Source of the DNA: Oopsacas minuta
Lineage: Eukaryota; Porifera; Hexactinellida; Lyssacinosida; Leucopsacidae
Length of the DNA stretch: 64,000 nucleotides
Assembly (NCBI GenBank): GCA_024704765.1
Contig: JAKMXF010000255.1
Span: forward strand, 554,806-618,805
Reading direction: 5' to 3'
This document shows positions 50,001 to 62,470 of this stretch, in pieces (within the stretch, counting starts at the first letter, position 1; every line of letters begins with the position of its first letter). The notes under the pieces are model-generated. The model was not told where the DNA came from and did no database searches. It worked only from the letters and a program-made list of their open reading frames with translations. A program made the position numbers and the translations under genes.

Positions 50001-53000
50001 GGAAGAAATATTACACAAATTATACCTTTAAAACATGAATAATATATATTTATGAAAAATAGAAATTATTCCAAAGAAATACGAAAATTATAGAAATTTT
50101 GTATGATTTTTCGATGAGTGGATTTTTAAACTATGACATCATATTTTGAATTGAGCCTAAGCTAGATGAAGGATGGCTGTCTTAACTTTTTTTTAGTCTA
50201 CTTTGATTCTTTGTATTTTTTACCCTAAAAAGGTTCAATTCGCAAACATTGAAGGATTATTTTTCCTTTAATGAGATTTACAAAACTGGACTCTTATTTT
50301 TACTATGATTCGGCAGCATGTATGGCCGTATTTAGTAGGCTATGATACATACACCATATCCCACACAAGTCTAGAGGATATGATTATTACTTCGTAGTAA
50401 CCCATTGAAAGTAACGCGGCTTAGCAGCCTCCTTGACATAGGAAAACATTGTTTTCTGTGGCGGCCAAGGCTCCAGCTGCCAGCTTCCGACGCGACTGGA
50501 CTTCGATGATGTGAGCATTTAAATTTGAATTAATGGTTGAGAACAATTTTCCTGATATCAAAACTTGGATGTAAGAAATTATCTCAATTATATCCCTCCT
50601 TTATATTGAAAGTGCACTTTGTACTCTCATTAATATACGCTTACACGTTCTCAAATATTTAAACAATCTTGACTTTTTAGAATAATCACTATTTTGCGTT
50701 GGAAGTTGCCCAATCCTATTTGTATAACTGTGACACATATTCGTCAGTTAATATTTCCTCCATATATCTTAAATTACTATAATGGCGTAATTTTGGACCT
50801 TAAGCCATAAATACAAGAATTGCAACAATGAGCCACGTGGCCACTAACTTATAAATCTGATTCTTAGTACAAATTGCTGAATACTTACTCTGTTCATTTT
50901 CGTTTTAGTAACCTATTTTTCTGCTTCTTTTTTTCGAAATACTATACAAATACATACTTTAAATGTTTTCGCATCTGTAAAATATTTTTTCTTTGGAATA
51001 TGAGGTGACTTTTGAACCAAATTATATATGTATATATATACATATAAATTCATTTGTTGAATTTTGTAAAATTATTTAAATTTACAGCTTCATCCCGAAT
51101 GAATGCTATTATCCTTTGATCTTAACAAACTGATATGAATGTATGCTAATAGCATACATTCATATCAGATCACATACTTATCTAAATTATATTGGGAGAT
51201 AACTATTATATCCTAAATGAATGCTATTTGTTACATCCTTTATTATGATGTTAATTGTCTTATCTTAATTATTAAATCTATTTCATTCTGGTACACGTAT
51301 ATCATTCTCTCTATCTACGTATAGGTAGTGTTCAAGATCTGAGATACTTCCCTTATACCCCTCAATCTATTAACTGCAGATCTTCAGTTTGTTCACCTGA
51401 TCCACCATTTTCTACAAGTCCCCTCTCACACACCCGAGTTAGCCGCACGGACAGATTTCTCAAGACCTCCAGCTTCCACGAGAGCATGACTCATTTAGAC
51501 CTTACTCCCATTAGTATTCGACCTCGTACACAAACAGAAAATTCTCCCTCTCTCCACAAGGAGCTTGTTTCCACTAAATCCCTCCCTCTCTCTACACAGA
51601 CTCCATCTATAATCCTCAATATTAGGAAACCAAGCAAATCTTCAGAATCTTCAGACAAATCTCCCTCTGCCCTGTTATCACCATCTCCAGAGAGTACTGA
51701 GAAATTTACAACGAGATACATCTCATCTCCTCCTCCTGCCAAACGTAGGACCACTCACCTAGAACTTAACTCCACCAAGATCTCCTCTTTCTACCTGTCT
51801 CCTCCCCCTATACACAGACCTCATGTCTTAGATACTCATGTCATCCCAGAGAGTCCCACAAAGCTAACGGACACAGTAGCAGGCAACAGTCCTGATGACT
51901 CTTCTAATGATGACGTATTTGGATCTCCAGACCACACTACTTGTTCCCTGTCCACATACAAGATAAAACTTCTCAGCTCTTCTGATGCTGCTGTCTCTAC
52001 TGACTCTCAGGGGTCTGAAGAGGGTACTGGGAGGGACCAGTCTGCACATGCTCACCTCAGCAAAAGTCCAGTCAGGAAACCTTCTCTGCTCAGAAAGAAA
52101 CAGGGATCGCGTGTAGAACGTAAGAAGAGAACTGTTACATTCACTCCTGAGGTTAGTTAAAATTACAATATATACGCTTTGAGTCTAAGAATTTATTTCC
52201 ATCACATTTTGATTTTTTCAAATTCAACCCAAAGACAATCATACAAATTCGTTCCCTATAACATAAACCACAGAACTCAGGAATGCAGTATCGTTAACGA
52301 AACATCAATTCATTATTTTTCCTGAATGATAACGCTATTGAATGCGAATTCCAGAAATTTTCGGGGTTATAACTTATAATATCATTAATTCCCATTGAAA
52401 ACTATAGTCAAACGAAAATCCCATATACCATACTCTATATGCCTTCATAGTTGATTAGTAGATAGGAATTCTATTTCTCTGACATTGTATCGCGCTTGCA
52501 ATGCAGATTTTGTTCACTGTCTAGGTAGGCTATTTAGCACGGGAAATCAATACAACTTAATTTCTAAAGGACAACATTCTAATATGGGTCAAAATGTTTA
52601 ACAGTACTTCCTTTAATTCCAAGAGAATGTAATTCAAACCAAATCATATAACTCCTTGTGAGGCTGTGTAAACAATATTCAATAGTTACACCATTGTTAG
52701 ACATAATATTTCTGGGCATATCATTTCTAGAATACCAAACAGAGTCAAATAGTTTGCTTCTATATTTATATCACATTTTGTGTAATTCAATAAAAATACA
52801 ACTACAAAGTGAAATTAATGGGCAGTACGAACCTTGAACTATTTAGAGACACACCCACATATGTACACATATCACGGAGAATTAGTATATTATCCCTCCC
52901 ACTGTATTCAATACGAATTCCCAATTATCCTATACTGGATATCTAAATAATACGCCTTATGTATACATGAGGCATACATCATATACGTACATTAAATACA

Positions 53001-56000
53001 TTATTCTCTGTTTACAGGTTCTAATATTACAACTCTGCTATGAAGGAAAACTCAAAGAAATTGAGGACATAATAAAAGATCCAGATTTTGAGAGTGAATA
53101 TATCAATACATTAGGTCCTATGGGAATAACAGCTATGCATCAATGTGCATTGGATGGTAACGTAGAGTGTTTGCAAGCACTTGTAACAGCTGGAGGGAAT
53201 GTAGATGTTGTTGATGCAGAGCACTGTACACCATTACATTCAGGTAATATTCTCATTTAGCTATTCCATAACTCTTCTTATCTCCATTTTATCTCCAAAC
53301 CGGGATGAGTCTACTTCGCCATATATGAATTGCTTATTTAGAAACTTTTTGTACTTCTAAGCTGCAGTAAATTAGGATTCTTGCTATCAGCTGCCTGATT
53401 ACGAGATCTTTGTAAATGTATTTTAATCTCCTGGAGGACTTCTTTATAATACGTAGATGCATTTGTTTGGGACAATATACTCTAGTCATATATCTACGTA
53501 TATACATATGATAAAGCTTTTCACTCTTATACATACCCCTCCCCTGTATTTAATGGCTTTTCTTTGTTTGGCGAATTGAAATATATTCAAAACACATCTT
53601 TGAATATTTGTTATTCCATATCATTACGTTGACATTAAATATATACTTTTGAGTTATTATATTATTCGCCAATTTGCAAGCGCTAGACCATATTCCTTAA
53701 ATATATAATTTTAATAATAATCAGCATATTTATAGTCAGCTGGAAATTCTATTTGATAGTAATAGGATTCAAATTATGGTTAGCGATAATATTTGGGATA
53801 ATTGTTATATACAATCCAAAATACAAATATCCATAATTTATTTGCCACTTAGAATCACTAAGCATATTTCAATTACGTTTTATCAAATTTAGCTTGTATA
53901 CAGTATGTAATATAGTATATTTATCTTGTAGCCGCTATCAACAATCATTTCTCTGCTATTCGGTTCTTACTCATAGCAGGGGCAGATCCCACCCGAGTTG
54001 ACGATGACAACAAGACAGCATACGATATAGCTAGTGTGGAGAGAGTTAGGAAAGTGCTCAAGATGGCACAACAAGGCAGTTTCTTATCTGGAGCCAATTC
54101 TCCCTCAGACAAGTAAGTTTATCATTTTGTTGTTGTATTTATGAAACTTGCTCAATACAGTATTCTCGCCAGTAATTACAGCTAATTGTATAGTTTTAAT
54201 AATATATCAGCTGAATAATCATATATTAAATTATAGTAAAGAGAAGAGCTTTGAGCTTGACTCAACATCATCTGACCTCTCAGAAGATGACCAAGAAGTT
54301 ACCTCAGATAGTCAACGAGAACACGGTTAGTTATACCTCATTTAGTGCTGATAAATAATAGATAATATCAATTGTTCCATTTATTATATCAGCTGAGATA
54401 GCAAACCTCGCACATAAGTAATATAATTTCGTTATCATCCTCTTCTTGAAATTCCAACACACAATACAGCACCTCCTAGCAGTGCTATTTAATAAATGTA
54501 TTACTTCCCTGATAGCTTGCTGGATAATCAGGTGTATTGATATTGCTTGGATTCTTTTCAATGAAAGCAAGAATGTAGATAATCTCAAGATTATTTCTGA
54601 AGTAGAAAACTAATGGTTTAGATAATGAAGCGCCATTGTCACATTTGTTTGAGATTATTGTGTTTCCATTTACTAGCTTTATAATGCTTCAATGAATTAA
54701 CTTGAACACACATGAATACTTACAATTTGTCATATGTTTCGTGTTGATTTTCTGTTCTGACGTGTTCATTTTTTTGTCGATACAACTCTGCTGTATGTCA
54801 AGGCTACTTGTATATTTATGTTATTATTCTACAGATAACTCTACTGACAATAGCAAAGGAGTATCAAATATTATCAGCAACAAGAGGAATTCGAACATGG
54901 AAGATAAACCTCACCAGAACAGGTTAGGATTTTATTTAATTTTATTCACTCAAAAATCTTCTAAACATTGGTTTAATTTGTAATGCAATCATAGCAGTAT
55001 ACATAAACATGCATGTAGCTAGTATTGAGGAAGAGGGGGCAATTGCCTCCTCTCCCATTCGCGTTTTATTCATCCCACTATTGTAATCGCTATTTGAATG
55101 AGTCAAATATTCGTCCTTGCCTCCTCACTCTGAGATTTCTAGTCACGCTCCAGAGAGGGGCTAACATAATATTACAATGAATCAAGGTTGAAACCGCTTG
55201 AACAGAATATCAGTATTCGTGAACAGCAGCCTAACCGAATACTACTGATAATATTCCGTTTGAATACCGAATACCGAATATTGAACTATTCGGTTGCAAC
55301 CTTTCAATAAATTTATTATTCGAATCATATACTCATAACACGGTTAAGAGGTTTCCCTTCAATTCGGATAAGCTAGAAGAAGAAGAATTTACTATTCCCT
55401 ATTTGATGTAGGGATAGTGGTTTCTTCTTCTTATCAGAGAGTGACTATTGATTAATTAGTAACAGTCTACCTGTTATGTCTCTTTCATGATCTATTTATC
55501 ATCCTACCGACCTATGTAGATATTATGCTACAGTAGACTAATAATAATTATGCATTGATTGTACTAGCAGCAACATATTTTAGCTAGCAAACATGCTTGT
55601 ACTGATCTGCTTTATTTGGTAATTCAAGAGTAAGAACTCTTGCATAAGTTACAAGGTGCATGTAATAGCTTCTCCCAAAATGTGGGTAATTTGTAGTATT
55701 TACTAGGTATGTCTTGCTATCGTCACCTTATGGCTTAGGAATGTTCGTACACATAATCCTTGAAATGTTGTAATTGTAAGCTAAATATCAGTTATCCATC
55801 TTTTCGACAAGTTATCTACATATACCATGGATTATAGAGTTATATACTGAGCATGAGATATGGAGACAGTTCATAAACTTAATTTACGAGTAGCTATGTA
55901 TTTTGCAACGAATACAGAAAACAAATCATGATTGAACCCAATATAGTATGGAATTATCACTTAGTTAAAATCGTATTCATTAGAGACAATTATAAGTATT

Positions 56001-57086
56001 AATACTTTGTAATCTTTTCTATTTGTCAAACTATTTTGGTGATTGTAGAATTACTTACAAATGAGTTACAATACATACGATATTACTATTAAGTCGGCTA
56101 ATGACTTTCTTTACCTTACTAAACAATACAAGTTTTACAAGATATATATTTAGAGAGTTTATGGGTATTCGTCTGACAAACCAGAAGAAGGAAGTTGCTC
56201 TGACACAGGGAGCCATCTCAGAGGACGACCTCTCCCTCACCAGTTCATACTCCGGATACTCTGGGGAACTGAGTGGACTTAACAGTTCCTGTGGTAACTC
56301 AGATGATTCTCCTTGTAAGAGTCCCATGGCATTCTCTACCACTGCTCTGTACTCCAATACAAACTCTTCAGTAGGTACAGATCTGATGGAGAGAGACAAT
56401 CTTGCTTCGTATGATATAGGCTCTGACCTGGAGCCTGACTCAGATGATTTTAAATTCCAAGAAGCAGTAGCTTGTCAGGACACGGCAGCAGTTAGTAAGA
56501 TCCTCAAAGAGTACAGGAATAGTATTAACGTCAATAGAATTACCAGATCAGGTCAGTACAGCTCAGCTAATAATAGCTATTACGTATTATTAATATTAAT
56601 TATGATTTCATTACTACTGACATAATCTATATGTCACCTACTGATTGCGTATTGTCCATTAGTTTGTTTGTAAGCCAGAAGTTGTATCAAAAAATATCCT
56701 CATTTACTTGTGATGTTGTTGGTCATATTTCATATTTTATAAACACCATTATATCATACTTTTCTACTTTCACAGACATTACAGCACTTCACCACTCCGT
56801 GCTGGAGGAGAATGACTCACTCACATACACATTAGTATCAGAGGGGAGAGCAGATGTTAATATCAGAGACAGAGACGGATGGACACCCCTCCATGCAGCT
56901 AGTGCTGTGGGAAACTTGAAGATTGCTAAATTCCTAGTTGAGAACGGGGCAAGAACTTCTCTATGGAACTCAAGCGGAGAATTCGCAGTAGATGTAGCAG
57001 AAGATGACGCAATGAAGAGATACCTACACTCCATCATGTTAGGGCCCCATGCCATCAAGAAGCGTTTCCCAACTATGCTGACATAG
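38047..57086 (+). CDS. PP1-targeting-type protein with RVxF motif and two separate ankyrin blocks (nine exons)
   Basis: Exons 38047-38165, 47493-47800, 51325-52151, 53018-53243, 53932-54112, 54237-54325, 54835-54922, 56154-56551 and 56776-57086 all have GT-AG borders and join without a frame break to about 848 residues. The N-terminal half is Ser/Thr/Pro-rich. RTVTF at about 411-415 fits the PP1-docking consensus. Directly after it comes the first ankyrin block (LCYEGKLKEIEDII, then GITAMHQCALDGNVECLQAL and ADPTRVDDDNKTAYDIA), the order seen in ASPP, MYPT and PPP1R27. An acidic Ser-rich linker follows, then a second block at about 705-840 (ITALHHSV, ADVNIRDRDGWTPLHAAS, FLVENGARTSLWN), resembling the MYPT block. 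There is no SH3 domain, so it is not a typical ASPP. The first exon is the least certain. The stretch at 39159-39542 inside intron 1 is open but looks noncoding. Confidence 0.75.
41504..41646. mobile_element. 143-bp pogo-like MITE in intron 1 of the twin-ankyrin gene
   Basis: Inverted ends cattagaactcggataag and cttatccgagttctactg, each flanked by TA. A single end of the same family (cagtggaactcggataag) stands alone at 60744, where the other end is lost. Confidence 0.8.
41845..41965 (-). repeat. Dispersed repeat family B, copy 3
   Basis: Reverse-complement order of the blocks seen at 9660-9790: gatgccctaatggcatg, a run of gtccgtccgtccgtcc, then ccaattaacatgaaaatt. It lies directly next to a family C tandem stretch. 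Confidence 0.65.
41995..42305. repeat. Family C tandem units, about two copies
   Basis: The catatgattaatcatatt anchor or its variants recur near 42025, 42160 and 42291 with the cacacctttt and aggggtaat blocks between, a period of 131-135 bp. The stretch around 42030-42180 is very similar to 27790-27925. Confidence 0.75.
43370..43745 (+). repeat. Dispersed repeat family A, copy 3
   Basis: Carries gtctgttgtcaaggaaagga, atttatcgtgtttatcaag, gaattcaataaaac and two gaatataa(a/g)gtaaacaa blocks, as at 13035-13290. A short palindromic patch with repeated 'gtgcgagcaagcgaagtgg'-like sequence follows at about 43795-43865. Confidence 0.7.
46214..46254 (+). other. Possible alternative first coding exon of the twin-ankyrin gene
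   Basis: ATG opens a 41-base frame (MDKFRWFHRDWAE) that ends in a perfect GAGAG|GTAAGA donor at phase 2. The acceptor at 47492 needs exactly that phase, so this exon can replace 38047-38165 and would give about 822 residues. No acceptor lies just upstream of it, which fits a first exon with its own promoter. Confidence 0.5.
49667..50340. mobile_element. Foldback element (family F), second copy, in an intron of the twin-ankyrin gene
   Basis: The outer ends gcctactaaaatacgg and its inverted partner ccgtatttagtaggc enclose arms of about 190 bp that contain cttcatctagtttagccgc and a gtctacttt/accctaaaaa block. These inner motifs are the same as in 14221-14994, though the outermost ends differ. 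The centre is AT-rich and noncoding. Confidence 0.8.
51130..51168. repeat. Perfect 19-bp palindrome with 1-base spacer
   Basis: Two 19-base arms (ctgatatgaatgtatgcta and its complement) are separated by a single A. The words aatgaatgctatt are repeated on both sides at about 51098 and 51218. It lies about 155 bp upstream of the 51325 exon. Confidence 0.85.
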
Positions 57087-59172
57087 TCTCTTCCCAGTCA
57101 CTTAACATTTTTAAGCCGGTTTAATTCTAGGACAGTCCTACCTCTCTCGTATGGATTTTTAACTATCTGAGAACTTTTAAGCTTCTACACGTCGCCTTTT
57201 CTTGGTTCTGCCTGCTATGCGCGAAATTATTTGCACTTCTAATCCTCGAAAGGCCATTAGTGTATAAATACATGCAGGATTATTTATATTTGTATATGCG
57301 GTCTCAGTGTTGTTCTCAAGATATCAAATAATATCATTGCTATATGTTTCAGTAATCAGTAGCTTTATTAATATATTTATACCGAATTGATTCGTTTATA
57401 GTTGTCTCCAACTATGCTATTGCATAGTATAGTGGCTCAGTTCTGGGTCGTTGACTTAGTAAGTACTTTTATACTTATATGTGTGTTCACGCCTGTTCAC
57501 ACCTTGAGAGATGAAGCACAAAATTTGGCATGTGTACTTGTAGTAACCTCTAGATGTGCACCTTTTCATTTTAGTCAAATCAGATTTTAGGGTTTCGGCA
57601 ATTATTGTGCATAAATGCATAAATATGTTCTCTGGTAGTGTGTATGTGCCTTAGTACTGTATTTAATGTAATGTAATGAATATAGACTGTAATTCCATAG
57701 CTCAATACATTCCACTATTTTGTATATAGTATGCACTTTTTATCGTATGATCAATCATATTTTCACACCTTTTTAGCAATATTTGAAAATCATCCTAAAC
57801 ATCTGCTCCCACTTGCTAATGAGGGGTAAACAGGGACATATAATTCGATTCTGACACTCTCAACTGTATAACACGATTATGTATATACAATTTGAATTTT
57901 ATATACTAATATTAATTTTTAGTAGAATAATATAGCTTCACTAATCGAATGAAATTAATTTGGTGAAATTTAAGTCGGCCCCTACGGTGTTTGAGATTGT
58001 GTCAAGAACAAGATTTTTGGTCCCGTGGGAGTTCACGATAAGGGGGCCCAGACTGTAGTTCACAAGATATTATACGCACTAGTTATTTATGATGGTTAAA
58101 ATATTATCATTGCGTACTGGGAATTTGATGAATACATGAACAAGTACTTTTCTTCAAATAATCATTAATACAGCAGATTAGCTGCAAAAATAGGCACTCT
58201 GTGCAGATCGTTATACTAAGATGAAATTTGTTAGAGAGGTACTTTAGGACATTTGAATCGATATAAAAACCGAGAAGCCCGGGCAATTTTGATATCTTCC
58301 CGAAAATAGGTGCGGTACAAAGGGGCGGTACCAGGATTTTGCTTACCCTGGCAAGGCCTGGGCCAAGATTTCAAACCCGGTTCCAATCTTATTATATAAT
58401 GGGCAGTGGTGGTCTGAGGAGTTGACAGAACCGGGCCAGGTGGGGGCCAGGAATTTCAATGCCCCGTTTCCCCCCCATGTGACCGCCAATGCACGTGCGG
58501 CATATTCCGTACCTAAAATTAAAATAGAATTGTATTACGGATGGGGCATTGCCGCTCCATTGAGTGATCCTAGCCTCGCCAGTGGTTCCACCGAATAATA
58601 TTCGGTAAGGTATTCATAAAAAGTTAAATACTGATATTCACTGATGAAGTTAGTTATGAATATCTGCCCAGGAGGGGGAGTGGGCAGGATGGGCATACGA
58701 ATTTTCGTTAAGAGAGTATATTTTTCATCCCTTGGATTAAGAAAGAAAAATTTACAGATTTGTCCCACTTTTGGTGACGATCAAAATTGCAATATCTTGT
58801 CAGATCAATTACTAGGGTCTAACATGCAAAGTATGGCTCACGGCACCACCCTCCTCTAGTAATCGTAACATAACCTGCAGCTGTTTTTGTGCAAAATCTT
58901 ATGTCAGATGCTTCTTTGAACTTGTGAATATAGGCATGTTTATTGTTATGAGAACCCTAAGTCTTACATCCCAACTTCACTCCTAAAATGATAAGTTCAA
59001 GCTACACCTATAGAACGCAGATATAACATACATTATTCGGTATCTCCACAGTTGCCTTGGGAACTAAATTCTATTCCCATTCCCACGGCAATCCTGGGTA
59101 TCTCTACCGACCCTGCGTGTTTAAGAGTTCTACGGGTTCTACTGTGTTTAGCTTGGTATTACTCCCAAATCA
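57087..59172. other. Intergenic DNA with a family C unit and a GC-rich patch
   Basis: No gene is seen. One family C unit lies at 57725-57870. From about 58270 to 58500 the sequence becomes much richer in G and C than its surroundings (ggcggtaccagg, gaaccgggccaggtggggg), which suggests inserted mobile-element DNA. A short palindrome ccgaataatattcgg follows near 58590. Confidence 0.5.
57725..57870. repeat. Family C, single unit
   Basis: Shows the gatcaatcatattttcacac anchor, the aatcatcctaaacatct block and aggggtaaac, in the same order as the arrays at 27766 and 41995. It stands alone here. Confidence 0.65.
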
Positions 59173-60332
59173 ATGTCATCTTCACCAAGCAGTTTAGATG
59201 ATCCAGAACCGATTGTGATTGTTCTAGGTAGTTCAAATGTACAGATTGGCTTCGCTGGAAGTGATTCACCTCGTTTCGTGAATCCGAGTGTTGTTGGTAC
59301 AACTAAACGGACTGTAGGACCTTTGATCGAAGGAATGGACCCAGGGAGTAATTATTGTGGATACGATGCAATGCGTAGACTAGGAGTTCTAGATCCCAGT
59401 TATCTGATAGAGAGAGGAGCTGTAAAGGATTGGAATAAATTTGAACAATTAATGAATTATAGCTTCAAAATGCTCAGAATATCTCCAGAGGAATCCAGTG
59501 TGTTGATAACTGAATCACCTTTGAATCCACGAGAAAATCGTGAGAGACTTTGTCAGTTTTTCTTTGAAACATACAATGTTAGGCGATTTAGTGTAGAAAT
59601 AGATACAATACTCTCCATGTATTCATGTGGTGGTAGGGCTACAGGAGTGTCAGTGAGTTCAGAAGGAGGAGTTACCTCTGTCCTTCCTATCTATGAAGGT
59701 TATATTGTTCGAGTGCTGTAAAGAGATTGGATTTAGGAGGTATTGACGTCACTGAATATCTGACTAGACTTCTGACACAGGAAGGGCATTACTTCAGAAC
59801 ATCAGCTGAGAGGGAAATAGTACGGAGGCTGAAGGAATCTCTTGCTTACGTATCATACGATTTCAATCAAGAAATGGCTAAATACTGGACCTCATGGCGA
59901 CCAGAGATGGACAAATATTATGAGCTGCCAGACGGTCACATGATATTAGTTACTACTCAGCTATTTGAGTGTACAGAATGTCTCTTCCAGCCTTTAACAC
60001 ATCTGGGAAGAGATCACATAGGAATCCATCAGCTGATATACAACTGTATCAAAGATTGTCAAATTGATATTCGTAAAGATCTCTATTCTAATATTCTACT
60101 GTCTGGAGGTAATACATTGTTATCAGGGTTCCCAGAGAGATTACGAAAGGAAATAATGAACTTAGCTCCTCCCAAATCTACAGTTAAGATGTCCAGTCCT
60201 CCAGAGAGGAAGTACAGTACATGGATAGGAGGCTCTGTATTAGCTTCTCTGTCTAGTTTCTCTAATTGGGTAGATAAGTCGCAGTACGATTTAGTAGGAC
60301 CTAATATCATGTCAGGACGATCATTCTTATAA
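59173..60332 (+). pseudogene. Intronless actin-like gene, frameshifted and lacking key nucleotide-site residues
   Basis: Two frames together cover a whole actin fold of about 385 residues: 59173-59721 (ending after GGVTSVLPIYEGY) and onward from about 59714 to 60332 (RLDLGG, TSAEREIVRRLKESLAYV, IRKDLYSNILLSGGNT, PPERKYSTWIGGSVLASL). One base is missing near 59712-59717, where the reading should pass from VRV into AVKRLDLGG; there is no room for an intron. Compared with conventional actin, Asp11 is replaced in VLGSSN, Gln137 lies where VEID is read, and the DSGDG phosphate loop with Asp154 has become VSSEGG. So it is probably not an ATPase even if translated. It could be a decayed retrocopy, a divergent actin-related gene with a sequencing error, or less likely a programmed frameshift. 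Confidence 0.75.
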
Positions 60333-61594
60333 TTTAATTACCAATGTATAAAGTAGTATGTATAATTGTAGATAATCTCATTTCCTGAATATTTGTTCAT
60401 ATACTGTTACTTAGAATAAATTAACATACCGGTAGTGGAAGTACATAGACTTATACTGTAATTTCATTAGAATATGTGTTTAGCTAAAATTAATCGCCCA
60501 ATCCAATCTGTACACGATAGTCCTTCAGTCAAATATAGCACCTTTCTAAGGTTACAGGGAATATGCCCTACCAGTGTCGTAACGAAATTTTGTGGGTCCA
60601 CGTATAATCAGGTTGGAGGCCCTCTTGAGCAAATAATATATTTCTAAATAATATAATAATAATTTTCTCAACATTTGTTAGCTATGGGGAAATTTGTTGG
60701 TAATTAAAAGGCCTAATATCAAATGAGGTATCAATAACAAGTACAGTGGAACTCGGATAAGGCATACCCCTTCGGAACCAAAAATTAGTGCGTATTATCC
60801 GAGTATACGTTTTATACGGCCCCTACAAAATCTATCCTCCCCCTTACGTATATTGTTTGTAAGGTTTCAGGAGTGATTATACAATTGTTTTAGATTAATA
60901 AGCATGACTATCACAATACACTAAGCATTACTTGATGGTATGAATAGAATATAACAATATAGATAATCAAGAATATAGATAGTATGGTAGTATTAGGATA
61001 ATACATACTAATTTTGTTTCCGGTAGGATATCTTATCTGTATTGTGCTATAGTTTATGTATGTTTGGGTCCTCACTTATTACTTTTACTCAAAATAGTTT
61101 CTCGAGCTATTAAGATATATATAATAACCCCCGCTAGTTTGAACGGGAGAATAGACGAGGAATTGTGGTAGATTTATGTATTTTAATAAATGAATACTTT
61201 AATCAATTAGAAAATAATCTTTAGTGGAAACCGCATTAAAATCACCCTCGGGGTAGAAAATATGTTCTTATAACTGGGATAAATTATACAGTAGATATGA
61301 GAACCGTTTTCCAGATGGTGTCCGGAATGTTCTTACCTCACGTGTTCTTATAACCGGTATCTACAGTATATCACTCGTATATTTTGTTTAATTGTATACT
61401 CATATTAGCTTATTTCCCTCAAAACTTATGTATCAAAAGTCAATAACTGTTCTGGTCAATATTAGAATAAATACAATATCATCAATAATACAGATGTTAA
61501 CTCCTATTTGAGAACTAATTGGGTATAGTACATGTTAGTACATAAAAGATACAGTTAATACGTCATAAAGTTATGTCGCTACATTTGTTCGTTT
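60333..61594. other. Intergenic DNA with MITE remnants
   Basis: AATAAA at 60415-60420, 83 bases after the actin-like stop, may be its polyadenylation signal. A lone MITE end (cagtggaactcggataag) is at 60744, and near 61240-61370 gttcttataac(t/c)gg occurs at both ends of a ~100-bp piece, probably another MITE relic. No gene is seen. Confidence 0.5.
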
Positions 61595-62470
61595 TAACTA
61601 TCTTGGGATTTTCCATTCCATCATAACTATACCAAATACCACCATAGTTATCCGCATGTTAAAGTGTAGTCCAGCATGGATAGTGTAGCCAATCACACTA
61701 TATTGTAGACGACAGTTTTTGTGTTTTAGGGAAAATATATGATGATCGATTTGATTTGGTTGGATAGGTTGCCTCGCATTGAGGTGTCCATCTTCAAGAA
61801 TTAAGACAGCTGGTATCCTTATAAATGCATGAGAAATATGTTCAATGTTTGCAGTAACATCTCTACATTTCAGGCAGTGATATGCTAAAGAGATTTGAGT
61901 GTCTATACTACTCTGACAACCTTCTGTAAAGTTGTATATTGAAGATATGTCAATTTTCCTTCACAAACATAACAACAGCTCTAGCACTGGAATTCGATTT
62001 GATAAAAATTACAACACAAGTGTAGATCTTACAATAGTTTTTGTCACACATCCCTCGTAACCATTATAATCGTAACGAGAATCAGCTAGTTTGATATAAA
62101 GTGTAGGTGCAAACCAACATCTTAATTGGTTGAAACTTTGAGCCTTAATCATAGTCATGATCGTTTCCAGATCTTCTGAGACGGAAGTGGATACTAACTC
62201 AAATGAAGTCAAATAGTTTCAGATGGATACTTAGGATGGTAATGATGTTATCGAGGGGACAAGTGTTAACAAGCTTTACTCTGCTGTATTCCCCACCCCA
62301 TTCAACACGCATGTTTTCCAGTGATTGTAATGACGAAAGAATTCAGTTTCCACATCCAGGATTTGCATTCCAGAAGGGCTTGGAGCATTTGAAATAGTTA
62401 ATAATTGTTGTATCACTGGGAGTAGAACTTTTGAAGATGTACTCCAGTAAAAGAATTTCGAATGGGTGAT
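61595..62470 (-). pseudogene. Decayed mobile-element-derived gene
   Basis: Reading the minus strand from about 62470, protein-like pieces appear in order but in shifting frames: NYFKCSKPFWNANPGCG, then EWGGEYSRVKLVNTCPLDN, a stretch with DLETIMTMI and YDYNGYEG, a block with HCLKCRDVT, and finally IGYTIHAGLHF and, one frame over, YGGIWYSYDGMENP. The HxGLHF...G.WY.YDGM pattern resembles the His-containing end of ubiquitin-peptidase-like domains found in proteins of animal mobile elements. No single frame is open, so it is dead. The family name remains unknown to me. Confidence 0.5.

Noticed and set aside
56055-56399. 114-codon minus-strand frame
   Set aside because: It is antisense to the Ser-rich exon at 56154-56551, which has matching splice phases on the plus strand.
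58535-58859. Overlapping open frames of about 70 codons on both strands
   Set aside because: They sit beside a GC-rich repeat-like patch, have no family motif and no splice partners.
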